This document shows, piece by piece, positions 9,005-16,718 of a stretch of DNA of 64,000 bases. A model generated the notes under the pieces. The model worked only from the letters and a program-made list of their open reading frames with translations, was not told the origin of the DNA and made no database searches. Each line of letters begins with the position of its first letter. Position 1 is the first letter of the stretch. Origin of the DNA: Geodermatophilus africanus (GTDB lineage: Bacteria > Actinomycetota > Actinomycetes > Mycobacteriales > Geodermatophilaceae); NCBI RefSeq assembly GCF_900107105.1, contig NZ_FNOT01000003.1:124001-188000 (forward strand). Direction: 5' to 3'. Both the position numbers and the translations under genes were made by a program.

Positions 9005-9969
9005 GCGTCCCCGACGGCGGCAGCACCCCGGCGGACAACCCGCCGCCGTCCGGCGACGGCGTCTCGTGGCCGGAGAGCAGTCCCTCGCCGGCCGGCGCGG
9101 TCCCGGTGCTGTCCCGCTCCGCGCACGACCGCAGCCACCTGGCCCGGTCGCTGCCCGACCCGACCGGCGGCCGCCCGGTGCGGGTGCTCACGGTCGACGA
9201 GCGGCGCACCGTCCCGGTCGAGGAGGACGGGGACCGGCCGCGGCTGCTGTGGGAGGAGCGGACTGGCCTGCCCGAGGGCGCGATCTACCTCGGTGAGGCC
9301 GACGGCGTGCCCTACGCCGCCGTCCGCGGTGACCGTCGGCTGGCCGTAGGCGGCCGCCCTGCGGACACCTGGGCCGGCCTGCGCGACCTCGGTGCCGACC
9401 TCGACGACCTCGACGCCGGCCTGCTCGCCGAGGCGGTCGCCATGGTCGAGTGGCACGAGCGGCACCGGTTCAGCCCGCTGTCGGGCGCGCGGACGACGAT
9501 CGAGCGGGCCGGCTGGGTGCAACGCGACCCGGACACCGGCGCGGAGCTGTTCCCGCGCACCGACCCGGCCGTGATCATGCTGGTCCACGACGGCGGCGAC
9601 CGGTGCGTTCTGGGCCGCCAGGCGGTGTGGCCCCCGGGGCGCTTCTCGATCCTCGCCGGCTTCGTCGAGCCGGGGGAGTCCGCCGAGGGCGCGGTGGCGC
9701 GCGAGGTGGCCGAGGAGGTCGGCGTGCGGGTCACCGACATCCGCTACGCGGGCAGCCAGCCGTGGCCGTTCCCGCAGTCGCTGATGCTCGGCTACACCGC
9801 CCGCGTCGAGGGCGACCCGACGCTGCGGCTGGACCCCACCGAGATCGAGGAGGCCCGCTGGTTCACCCGCGACGAGTTGCGCTCCGGCGCCGGCCCGCGG
9901 GCACTGCCGCCGGCGGTCTCGATCGCCCGGCACATCATCGACCGCTGGGTCGACGGCGAGTTGGGCTGA
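9001..9969 (+). CDS. nudC: NAD(+) diphosphatase / NAD-cap RNA decapping enzyme NudC
   Basis: The 322-residue protein has the Nudix box GFVEPGES..REVAEEVGV and directly after it SQPWPFPQS, the diagnostic NudC motif for NAD(H) recognition. The family hydrolyses NAD(H) to NMN(H) and AMP and removes NAD caps from RNA. The four cysteines of the E. coli-type zinc ribbon are absent: that stretch reads FSPLSGARTTIERAGW, and the only cysteine is in DRCVLG. The extended N-terminus is Pro/Ser-rich. The ATG at 9001 overlaps the preceding M16 stop. Location close to mrx1 and uvrD2 matches the actinobacterial neighbourhood. Confidence 0.9.
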   Translation: MSVPDGGSTPADNPPPSGDGVSWPESSPSPAGAVPVLSRSAHDRSHLARSLPDPTGGRPVRVLTVDERRTVPVEEDGDRPRLLWEERTGLPEGAIYLGEADGVPYAAVRGDRRLAVGGRPADTWAGLRDLGADLDDLDAGLLAEAVAMVEWHERHRFSPLSGARTTIERAGWVQRDPDTGAELFPRTDPAVIMLVHDGGDRCVLGRQAVWPPGRFSILAGFVEPGESAEGAVAREVAEEVGVRVTDIRYAGSQPWPFPQSLMLGYTARVEGDPTLRLDPTEIEEARWFTRDELRSGAGPRALPPAVSIARHIIDRWVDGELG

Positions 9970-9972
9970 GCG

Positions 9973-10623
9973 CTAGCTGAACCGGCCCTGAAGCACCAGC
10001 GCGGGGTGGTCCGGGGAGTCGGCCAGCACCACGGCGTCGGCCAGCGTCATCGGGTCGACCTCGTCGTCGTAGCGGTCGAGGGCGGGCAGCTCCCACGCCT
10101 GCTCGGTGGGCGTCCGCCGCCGCCGGGCCGCCGGGGCCACCCGCAGGTGGACGACGACGTCGAAGGCCAGCCCGACCCCCTGCAGCAGCGCGCCCGGGAC
10201 CAGCAGCACGCCCCGCGGCGGCATCGGCCGGGGGAGGGCGCGGGCGGCCCGGTCGCGGTCGACGTCCCACAGCACCGGCAGGTACTCCCCGGAGCCGCCC
10301 GGACCGACCGGGTCGAGCACCTCGCGGGACAGCGCGCCGACGTCCAGCCAGTCGGTGTAGCGGGCGTCGGGGTCGGTGCGGCCGTGCTCGAACCGCAGCG
10401 ACGCCGGGCGCAGGAAGCCGTCGGCGGGGACGACGACGGCCGGCCGACCCAGCGGGGGGAGTCGCTCGGCGACCGCGGCCGCGAGGTCGGCGGGTACCGC
10501 GACGTCCGGCCCGTCCACCGCCACCCGCAGGGCGGTGGCCCCGCGCTCGGGATCGGTGTCGGCGAGCAGGGCGGCCAGCCGGTCGGCCAGCGCCCCGGGG
10601 GTCAGCGGTTCCGGTCGGGTCAG
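9973..10623 (-). CDS. Uridine kinase-like protein lacking a P-loop
   Basis: The protein has about 216 residues. PADGFLRPASLRFEHGRT, DWLDVGALSREVLDPVGPGG and DRYDDEVDP match the actinobacterial uridine kinase-like family (P-loop NTPase fold). The Walker A region, normally DGxDGSGKT, reads VAVDGPDVAVPADLA, with no Gly-Lys-Ser/Thr. Nucleotide phosphorylation is therefore doubtful; it may be a pseudoenzyme. No ATG or GTG fits the N-terminus. A CTG at 10623 overlaps the upstream ANTAR stop as CTGA and is preceded by GAGGG at 6 nt, so I infer a CTG start coupled to the upstream gene. Convergent with nudC. Confidence 0.68.
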   Translation of the reverse strand: MTRPEPLTPGALADRLAALLADTDPERGATALRVAVDGPDVAVPADLAAAVAERLPPLGRPAVVVPADGFLRPASLRFEHGRTDPDARYTDWLDVGALSREVLDPVGPGGSGEYLPVLWDVDRDRAARALPRPMPPRGVLLVPGALLQGVGLAFDVVVHLRVAPAARRRRTPTEQAWELPALDRYDDEVDPMTLADAVVLADSPDHPALVLQGRFS

Positions 10624-11216
10624 GACCGGCCCTCGGCGGGCCCCCGCCCGGCCCGGCTCCGCGTCCGGGGCGCCCGGCCGGCCTCCCGCGCGGAGAGGCG
10701 CGGCGCCGGCGCCAGCGCGACCGCGGTCTCCGCCGGCGGGGACCGGAGGACCAGGTCGTCGAGCACCTCGCGGGCCAGCTCGGGCACCGGCCGCCCCTGC
10801 GAGCGGGCGTCGCGCCGCAGCTGGTCGAAGGCCGCCTGCGGGGTCGCGCCGTGCCGTTCGGCAAGCACGCCGATGGCCCGCTCGGTGGAGACCCGTGCGG
10901 CCAGGGCGTGCTCGAGCTGGGCGACGGTGCGCTCGAGCGCGGCCAGGCGGGCGTCCCGCGGGTCGGCGTCCGGACCGGCGTCCCCGGCGCCACCACGGGC
11001 GGCCCGGCGGGTGCCGCGGTCCGGTTCGACCTGCGCGCCCAGCTCCTCGCTGACCAGGTCGGCGAGGGTCATGCCCTCGACCAGGTCGTCCACGTCCTCG
11101 GCCCGGCCGGGCGCGAACACCGACCAGCCGCGGCCGGTGCGGGCCACCACCACGGTCGGCTGCTCCGTGCCGAGGTCGTTCTCGGCCGCCGTCCCGTGCT
11201 GCAGCCCGGGACTCAC
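10620..11216 (-). CDS. ANTAR-domain protein
   Basis: The protein has 198 residues. Residues about 90-150 (ALERTVAQLEHALAARVSTERAIGVLAERHG then AAFDQLRRDARSQ) fit an ANTAR RNA-binding helix bundle preceded by a short coiled coil. ANTAR proteins usually act as antiterminators by binding paired RNA hexaloops. No receiver, PAS or GAF sensor is present; the N-terminal 70 residues (TVVVARTGRGWSVFAP) are unassigned. I chose the GTG at 11216 because GGGAGG lies 4 nt upstream. Its stop overlaps the CTG start of the uridine-kinase-like gene. Confidence 0.65.
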   Translation of the reverse strand: MSPGLQHGTAAENDLGTEQPTVVVARTGRGWSVFAPGRAEDVDDLVEGMTLADLVSEELGAQVEPDRGTRRAARGGAGDAGPDADPRDARLAALERTVAQLEHALAARVSTERAIGVLAERHGATPQAAFDQLRRDARSQGRPVPELAREVLDDLVLRSPPAETAVALAPAPRLSAREAGRAPRTRSRAGRGPAEGRS

Positions 11217-11392
11217 CGGACCTCCCGGGCACCGGACGTCGGCGGGCACTCCGCTGGGGTGGTGCGCTCACTCACTGGGCGACCTCCGCGAGGCTGGGCC
11301 CGGCGGGCAGCCGGGTCGGGACGGCGGACGGTGACGATCCGTCCCGGACGACTATGCCTGCTCGCGAGGTGCCGCCGAGGGACCACCCGCCG

Positions 11393-11653
11393 TCATGCCC
11401 CGGCGGACTCCGCCAGCTGGGCCTTCACCTGGTCGATGCTGGGGTTGGTCAGTGCGCTGCCGTCTGGGAAGAGCAGCGTGGGAACGGTGCGGTTGCCCCC
11501 GTTCGCCTGCATGACCACGTCGGCCGCGGCCGGGTCCCGCTCGATGTCGACCTCGGCGTACTCGATGCCCTCGCGCTGCATCAGCTTCTTGAGCCGCACG
11601 CAGTACCCGCACCAGGTGGTGGTGTACATGGTCACGGTGGCGGGAGCGGTCAT
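11393..11653 (-). CDS. mrx1: Mycoredoxin-1 (glutaredoxin-like)
   Basis: The 86-residue thioredoxin-fold protein has the redox motif WCGYC at residues 14-18, a cis-Pro in RTVPTLLF and the glutaredoxin-like GSALTNPS tail. Mycoredoxins reduce mycothiol-protein mixed disulfides in actinobacteria, cycling with mycothiol and mycothiol disulfide reductase. Length and motifs match Mrx1. It is divergent from uvrD2 with about 150 bp between them and close to nudC, the same neighbourhood as in mycobacteria. A NrdH-type role is less likely given the CGYC motif and the location. Confidence 0.88.
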   Translation of the reverse strand: MTAPATVTMYTTTWCGYCVRLKKLMQREGIEYAEVDIERDPAAADVVMQANGGNRTVPTLLFPDGSALTNPSIDQVKAQLAESAGA

Positions 11654-11802
11654 CGAGGCGTTCCTCCTGGTCGGTCGGGGGTGCGGGGACCGGGTGCCCG
11701 GCCGTCACGGGGCCACAACGCCCCGCTCCCGGGGATGCTTCCCCCGTCCGTCGGTGGCGGCTGGGAGGATGGGGCCCGGCCATCGACGAGACGGGGAGGC
11801 CG

Positions 11803-13827
11803 ATGTCGCAGATCGCCGGTGCGCCGGGCGGTGTCCGGGTGGAGGGCGCCGAGGCGGTGCTCGCGCAGCTGGACGACGAGCAGCGCGCCGCCGCGCAGGC
11901 GGTGTCCGGGCCGGTCTGCATCCTCGCCGGTGCGGGCACCGGCAAGACCCGCACGATCACCCACCGGATCGCCTACGGCGTGCACACCGGGGCCTTCGTG
12001 CCCGAGCAGGTCCTCGCCGTCACCTTCACCGCCCGGGCCGCGGGCGAGCTGCGGACCCGGCTGGCCGGGCTGGCGGTGGGCGGCGTCCAGGCCCGGACCT
12101 TCCACGCCGCGGCCATGCGCCAGCTGCGCTACTTCGCGCCCCGGGTGCTCGGCGGGCCGATGCCGGAGCTGGTCGAGAACAAGCTGCGGCTGGTGGCGGC
12201 GGCCGCCTCCCGGTCCCGGTTGTCCACCGATCGCACCAGCCTGCGCGACCTGGCCAGCGAGATCGAGTGGGCCAAGACCACGCTGGCCACGCCCGACGAC
12301 TACCCGGTCCGGGCGCGGGCCGCCGGCCGCGAGCCCCCGTTCGAGCCCGCGGCGGTGGCGCGGGTCTACGCGAGCTACGAGTCGGCCAAGCAGCGCGACG
12401 GCGCGCTGGACTTCGAGGACCTGCTGCTGGTCACCGCCTTCGCCCTCGAGGAGCACCCGGACGTCGCCCGCCAGGTGCGCGGGCAGTACCGGTACTTCGT
12501 GGTCGACGAGTACCAGGACGTCAACCCGCTGCAGCAGCGGCTGCTCGACGCCTGGCTGGGGGGCCGCGCCGACGTCTGCGTGGTCGGCGACCCCAACCAG
12601 ACCATCTACTCGTTCACCGGCGCCGACCCCGACTACCTGCTCGGCTTCGCCGACCGCTACCCGGACGCCGAGGTCGTCAAGCTGGAGCGCGACTACCGCT
12701 CCACGCCGCAGGTCGTCGCTCTGGCCAACAAGCTGATCGGGCAAGCGCCGCCGCGGAAGGGGCTGCCGGGGCTGCGGCTGCTGGGGCAGCGCGCCGAGGG
12801 CCCCGCGCCCCGCTTCTTCGAGCACCCCGACGAGCCCACCGAGGCCGCGGCGGTCGCCCAGGCCTGCCGCGCCCTCGTCGAGGCGGGGACGCCGGCCGCG
12901 GAGATCGCCGTCCTGTTCCGGATCAACGCCCAGTCCGAGGTCTACGAGAACGCCCTCGCCGCCGTGGGCGTGCCCTACGTGCTGCGTGGCGGCGAGCGCT
13001 TCTTCGAGCGCCCCGAGGTGCGCGAGGCGATCCTGCTGCTGCGCGGCGCCGCCGCCGGCGGCACCGAGCCGGGCGCGCTGGTGCCCACCGTGCGCGACGT
13101 GCTGGCCTCGACCGGCTGGGTGGAGCACCGCCCGCCGCCCGGGGGAGCGGCCCGGGACCGCTGGCAGTCCCTCGCCGCGCTCGTCGACCTCGCCGTCGAC
13201 CTGGTCGCCGAGGACGCCACGATGGACCTCGCGGGCTTCGTGTCGCACCTGGCCGCCCGTGCCGACGCCCAGCACGCGCCCACCGTGCAGGGCGTCACGC
13301 TGGCGTCGATGCACGCGGCCAAGGGCCTGGAGTGGGACGCCGTGTTCGTCGTCGGCCTGGTCGACGGGGTGCTGCCGATCTCGCAGTCGTTGTCCCGGCC
13401 GGAGGCGGTGGAGGAGGAGCGGCGGCTGCTGTACGTCGCCGTCACCCGGGCCCGCGAGCAGCTGACGCTGTCGTGGTCGCTGGTCCGCAACCCGGGCGGA
13501 CGACGCACCCGCCCGCGCAGCCGGTTCCTCGACGGGCTGGTCCCCGGCTCCACGCCCACGGCGGCGCCTCCGCAGCGCCGGCAGAAGCGCGCCAAGGTCG
13601 TCCTCGAGGGTGAGGCGGGCGAGCTGTTCGAGCGGCTGCGGGCCTGGCGCAGCGAGACGGCGGCGTCCGCGTCCGTCCCCGCCTACGTCGTCTTCAGCGA
13701 CGCGACGCTGCAGGCCATCGCGGAGAGCCGGCCGGCCTCGCTGCGCGAGCTGGCCGCGTTGCCGGGGATCGGCGCCCGCAAGCTCGAGCTCTACGGCGAG
13801 GACGTGCTGAGCACCCTCGGCTCCTGA
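11803..13827 (+). CDS. uvrD2: ATP-dependent DNA helicase UvrD2 with HRDC domain
   Basis: The 674-residue SF1 helicase has Walker A AGTGKT (44-49), DEYQD (Walker B), GDPNQTIYSF (motif III/IV), HAAKGLEWD (motif V) and YVAVTRAREQL (motif VI). The last 75 residues form an HRDC domain (PAYVVFSDATLQAIAE .. LPGIGARKLELYG). In the mycobacterial homologue a tetracysteine module lies between the motor and HRDC; here that linker is PTAAPPQRRQKRAKVVLEG with no cysteine. The enzyme acts 3'-5' in repair. ATG 11803 is preceded by GGGGAGG at a good distance. Confidence 0.9.
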   Translation: MSQIAGAPGGVRVEGAEAVLAQLDDEQRAAAQAVSGPVCILAGAGTGKTRTITHRIAYGVHTGAFVPEQVLAVTFTARAAGELRTRLAGLAVGGVQARTFHAAAMRQLRYFAPRVLGGPMPELVENKLRLVAAAASRSRLSTDRTSLRDLASEIEWAKTTLATPDDYPVRARAAGREPPFEPAAVARVYASYESAKQRDGALDFEDLLLVTAFALEEHPDVARQVRGQYRYFVVDEYQDVNPLQQRLLDAWLGGRADVCVVGDPNQTIYSFTGADPDYLLGFADRYPDAEVVKLERDYRSTPQVVALANKLIGQAPPRKGLPGLRLLGQRAEGPAPRFFEHPDEPTEAAAVAQACRALVEAGTPAAEIAVLFRINAQSEVYENALAAVGVPYVLRGGERFFERPEVREAILLLRGAAAGGTEPGALVPTVRDVLASTGWVEHRPPPGGAARDRWQSLAALVDLAVDLVAEDATMDLAGFVSHLAARADAQHAPTVQGVTLASMHAAKGLEWDAVFVVGLVDGVLPISQSLSRPEAVEEERRLLYVAVTRAREQLTLSWSLVRNPGGRRTRPRSRFLDGLVPGSTPTAAPPQRRQKRAKVVLEGEAGELFERLRAWRSETAASASVPAYVVFSDATLQAIAESRPASLRELAALPGIGARKLELYGEDVLSTLGS

Positions 13828-13883
13828 GCCCCCACGCGCGGTCACGGCGATCGGTCGCTACAGACCAGCGGAACCCGGGCCGG

Positions 13884-13922
13884 TTAATTGCGTTGACCCC
13901 CTCCGCGGCGGCCCCCTACTGT
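13884..13922 (+). promoter_or_regulatory. Probable WhiB7-autoregulated promoter of the whiB7 leader
   Basis: TTAATTG (13884-13890), unusual in this GC-rich DNA, sits 2 nt upstream of TTGACC (-35, 13893-13898); after an 18-nt spacer comes TACTGT (-10, 13917-13922). An AT-rich element just upstream of a TTGAC-like -35 is the known signature of promoters activated by WhiB7 through its AT-hook. The predicted start near 13929 gives a leader of about 555 nt before whiB7. Confidence 0.68.
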
Positions 13923-14011
13923 CCTGATCACGCCCGGGGAGCACCTCGAGCGCGCCAGATCCCGAGACCGGCCGCGCGGCCGCGATCCGACCCCCGGAGG
14001 AGGTGGGCGAC

Positions 14012-14344
14012 GTGATCAGCACCATGTGGACCCTCGCCCCCGCCGGGGCTCGTGGCCCGGCGGGCCTCGCCGTGCGCACGGCTGCCTGCGTCGTCGTGCC
14101 GCCCGTCGCCGAGCGGCTGCGTGCCGTCCCGGCGACCCCCGCGGCCCAGCGCCTCACCACCCGTCTGCCCGGCCTCGGTATCTCCGGCCTCGGCACCGAC
14201 GTCTTCTGCATCGACGTCCCCGGCGCTCCGGCGATCGGCGCGTTCGGCACCACCGGCTACGCGCAGCAGGTCGACGAGCGCACCACCACCGAGCACAACG
14301 GCACCACCCTCGGGATCCACTCCTCGGGGAGACCCTCGAGCTAG
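14012..14344 (+). CDS. 110-residue leader ORF upstream of whiB7
   Basis: GTG 14012 (VISTMWTLAP) has GGAGGAGG 8 nt upstream. Third codon positions are almost all G or C, as in the real genes around it, so translation is likely. The product has no recognisable domain; it is rich in Ala, Gly and Thr, with a hydrophobic stretch VRTAACVVVPPV and two cysteines. It ends 19 nt before a perfect terminator hairpin in the whiB7 leader. WhiB7 genes elsewhere are controlled by translation of a short upstream ORF that decides between termination and readthrough. This ORF occupies that place but is much longer. A role as attenuator ORF is inferred. Confidence 0.62.
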   Translation: MISTMWTLAPAGARGPAGLAVRTAACVVVPPVAERLRAVPATPAAQRLTTRLPGLGISGLGTDVFCIDVPGAPAIGAFGTTGYAQQVDERTTTEHNGTTLGIHSSGRPSS

Positions 14345-14363
14345 CGCTCGACAGGACCTCCTC

Positions 14364-14398
14364 GAGGCCGCGGAACCCGAACCGGGTTCCGCGGCCTC
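14364..14398 (+). terminator. Perfect 16-bp hairpin in the whiB7 leader (attenuator)
   Basis: GAGGCCGCGGAACCCG (14364-14379) and CGGGTTCCGCGGCCTC (14383-14398) are exact complements around a 3-nt loop AAC, followed by TCTCATCT. It lies between the leader ORF stop (14344) and whiB7 (14484), where it would block readthrough unless unfolded. The position matches the known terminator-based control of whiB7 by ribosome-targeting antibiotics. Confidence 0.72.
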
Positions 14399-14483
14399 TC
14401 TCATCTCCGCCGCGGCACCCGCCCCGACTCCCGGTCGGCGGGTCCCCGCCGGTCGCAGACGACGAGTACGAGGAGAAGCGGCA

Positions 14484-14819
14484 GTGCAGTCGACGGCCGA
14501 CCGTCCGACGTCCCACCGCCGAACCGGGCTCCCCCGGACCGGCGGCTCCCTCCCCCGACGGCCGGCGCCCCCGGTGGCGCCGGCGCCGGTGCGGCGTCCC
14601 CTGCCGTGCCGGACCGACCCGGACCTCTGGTTCGCCGACACCCCGGCGGGGCTGGAGGAGGCCAAGGTCCGCTGCACGGAGTGCCCGGTCCGCGACGCCT
14701 GCCTCGCCGGGGCGCTCCGCCGCGGCGAGCCCTGGGGCGTCTGGGGCGGGGAGATCTTCGAACGGGGTGTGGTCATCCCGCGCAAGCGCCCGCGGGGTCG
14801 CCCCCGCAAGGTGGCGTAG
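14484..14819 (+). CDS. whiB7: Transcriptional regulator WhiB7
   Basis: The 111-residue Wbl protein has the four iron-sulfur cysteines: PCRTDPDLWF, then CTECPVRDAC. GVWGGE is the Wbl sigma-factor-binding turn. The C-terminus PRKRPRGRPRK is an AT-hook, the hallmark that separates WhiB7 from other Wbl proteins. The [4Fe-4S] protein binds the primary sigma factor and activates antibiotic-resistance genes by contacting AT-rich DNA upstream of the -35. GTG 14484 has AGGAG 8 nt upstream; the N-terminal 35 residues are basic and Pro-rich. Expression is probably set by the attenuator leader upstream. Confidence 0.93.
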   Translation: MQSTADRPTSHRRTGLPRTGGSLPRRPAPPVAPAPVRRPLPCRTDPDLWFADTPAGLEEAKVRCTECPVRDACLAGALRRGEPWGVWGGEIFERGVVIPRKRPRGRPRKVA

Positions 14820-14824
14820 GAGGA

Positions 14825-14865
14825 CCCCGTCCGCCCCGCCCCCGCACGGGCGGGGCGGGACGGGA
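14825..14865 (+). terminator. whiB7 terminator (stop-anchored hairpin)
   Basis: Five nt after the TAG stop, CCCCGTCCGCCCCGCCC pairs almost perfectly with GGGCGGGGCGGGACGGGG, ending at 14865. The flank GGACC...GGCC is shared with the stop-anchored hairpin family. There is no U-tract. Confidence 0.6.
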
Positions 14866-14936
14866 CGGGGCCGTGCGAGCCCATCAGCACGGGTCCGCTG
14901 CAGAGCGGGCCACCCACGACGACGTGAGGACCTGAC

Positions 14937-15101
14937 GTGTACAGCATCGAGTACGACCTGGCCGTCGACCGGCTGCGCGACCTGCGCGCCGAGGCCGACG
15001 CCGCGGCGCGCGCCCGCCGGTTGCGGGCCGCCCGCCGCTGGGCCCGCCGTGCCGAGTACGCCACCCGGCGTGCGGCACGGGCCAGCGCCGCCGTCCGCTG
15101 A
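14937..15101 (+). CDS. 54-residue Arg/Ala-rich helical protein, hypothetical
   Basis: GTG 14937 (VYSIEYDLAVDRLRDLRAE) is preceded by GAGGA at 6 nt and the frame closes at TGA 15101. The product is a single predicted amphipathic helix with 15 arginines and many alanines (ARARRLRAARRWARRAEY). The stop is directly followed by the AGAGGACC start of a stop-anchored hairpin, which supports this being a real gene end. A small nucleic-acid-binding or regulatory protein is possible; no family is recognised. Confidence 0.55.
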   Translation: MYSIEYDLAVDRLRDLRAEADAAARARRLRAARRWARRAEYATRRAARASAAVR

Positions 15102-15138
15102 GAGAGGACCCCCTTACCCCCCGCGACTCGTGAGAGGA

Positions 15139-15187
15139 CCCCCTGCCCCCCGCTACGCGCAGGCTCGCGGCGGGACCCTGCAGGGGG
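15139..15187 (+). terminator. Stop-anchored hairpin between convergent genes
   Basis: Arms CCCCCTGC (15139-15146) and GCAGGGGG (15180-15187) enclose the CGC-rich core GCAGGCTCGCGGCGGG. It begins 37 nt after the small-protein stop, behind a first partial copy (AGAGGACCCCC, 15102-15113). It probably terminates the whiB7-side transcript before the convergent ABC1 kinase gene. Confidence 0.55.
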
Positions 15188-15304
15188 CCGGCGAGCCGCG
15201 GGACGAGGTCATCCCGGTCGAGGCCGGGTCCGGGCGCTCCCGGTGCGTCCGGACCCGGTCTCCTGTCGTCCCCGACCCCGCCGGGAGCCTGTGAGCGGCG
15301 GGCC

Positions 15305-16627
15305 CTACTCCGTGAAGCCGGGCAGCCACTCCTCGAGCACGCTGCGGTAGTCGTCGCCCGCGTCGAGCTGGCAGAGCACCCCGATCGACCCGATGGTCAC
15401 CCGGTGGATGAGCAGGTAGGCCGGCGGCAGGTTGAGCATCCGGCCCAGCCGGTTGGCCTCCGTCCGCGGGTCGGCGATGCGGGTGGCCTGCTCCTGCATC
15501 CACGCGCGGGTGAAGCGGAAGTAGCGGCTCTGGATCGGCTCCAGCAGGGGCAACAGGTAGTCGAGGACACCGTGGGCGTCCACCTGGACGCCGGGCCGGA
15601 CGAAGCCCTCGGTCCGCAGGTCGGCGAGCACGTCCTCCGCCCGGCCCTCCAGCGCCCAGCGCACCAGCCGCCCGATCGGCTCGGGGAGGCCGTCGGGCAG
15701 GCGCGCGGTCGCGCCGAAGTCGATGACGCCGAGCCGACCGTCCTCCAGGAGCCGGAAGTTGCCCGGGTGCGGGTCGGCGTGCAGCAGCCGGGCGCGCTGC
15801 GGTCCGGAGAAGTTGAGCACCGCCATGAGGTGGCCGGCCCGGTCCCGCTGCGCACGGGTCCCGGTGGCGATGATCCGGGACAGTGGCGTCCCCTCGAGCC
15901 ACTCCGACACGATCACCTTCGGCGCGCTGGCCACCACCCGGGGGACGACGATCTCGGGGTCGTCGGCGTACGCGGCGGCGAAGGTCCGCTGCGCGTCGGC
16001 CTCCAGGCCGTAGTCGAGCTCCTCGACCACCCGGGCCTTGAGCTCGGAGATGAGCGGCTTGACGTCCAGGCCGGGGAACAGCGCCGCGAACAGCCGGGCA
16101 AAGCGGGCCAGCTGGTTCAGGTCGGCCATCAGCGCGGTGGCCGCGCCCGGGTACTGGATCTTGACGGCGACGTCCCGGCCGTCCCGCCAGGTCGCCCGGT
16201 GCACCTGCCCGATGCTGGCCGCGGCTGCGGGGGCGTCGTCGAACTCCTTGAACCGCGTGCGCCACGAGCCGCCGAGCTGCTGGGCGAGCACCGCGTGGAC
16301 GGTGCGCACCGGCATCGGCGGCGCCTCCTCCTGCAGCTTGACCAGCGCCTCCCGGTACGGGGCCGCGACCTCCTCGGGCACGGCCGCCTCGAACACCGAG
16401 AGGGTCTGCCCGAGCTTCATCGCGCCGCCCTTAAGCTGGCCCAGGACGGCGAACAGCTGCTCGGCGGTGCGCTGCTGCAGCTCCGCGTTCACCGCGTCGG
16501 CGGAGCGACCCGACAGCCGCTTGCCGATGCCCAGGGTGGCCCGGCCGGCTGCGCCCAGCGGCAACGACGCCAGGCGTGCGGTCCGGGAGACCGAGCCTCG
16601 TGGGATGCCCCTGTCAGGCTCGGTCAC
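15305..16627 (-). CDS. ABC1/AarF-UbiB family atypical kinase
   Basis: The 440-residue ABC1 protein has the family marker KLGQTLS preceded by QLKGGAM (K-x-GQ motif), the Ala-rich loop AAAASIGQVHRA, VAVKIQYPG with the catalytic Lys, the EELDYGLEA motif, LLHADPHPGNF (catalytic loop) and VIDFGAT (metal-binding Asp). These proteins are ATPases linked to isoprenoid or quinone metabolism. The homologue next to whiB7 in mycobacteria belongs to the WhiB7-linked macrolide stress neighbourhood. GTG 16627 is chosen because AGGAGG lies 4 nt upstream. Convergent with whiB7. Confidence 0.87.
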   Translation of the reverse strand: MTEPDRGIPRGSVSRTARLASLPLGAAGRATLGIGKRLSGRSADAVNAELQQRTAEQLFAVLGQLKGGAMKLGQTLSVFEAAVPEEVAAPYREALVKLQEEAPPMPVRTVHAVLAQQLGGSWRTRFKEFDDAPAAAASIGQVHRATWRDGRDVAVKIQYPGAATALMADLNQLARFARLFAALFPGLDVKPLISELKARVVEELDYGLEADAQRTFAAAYADDPEIVVPRVVASAPKVIVSEWLEGTPLSRIIATGTRAQRDRAGHLMAVLNFSGPQRARLLHADPHPGNFRLLEDGRLGVIDFGATARLPDGLPEPIGRLVRWALEGRAEDVLADLRTEGFVRPGVQVDAHGVLDYLLPLLEPIQSRYFRFTRAWMQEQATRIADPRTEANRLGRMLNLPPAYLLIHRVTIGSIGVLCQLDAGDDYRSVLEEWLPGFTE

Positions 16628-16718
16628 GCAGCCTCCTCGCTGGCTCTGGTCGGCCGCGTGTGCACCACGGCCCTGCTCGTGCGGAAGCTCGCGAGCTGGC
16701 TCACGGGCTCCTCCTCGG

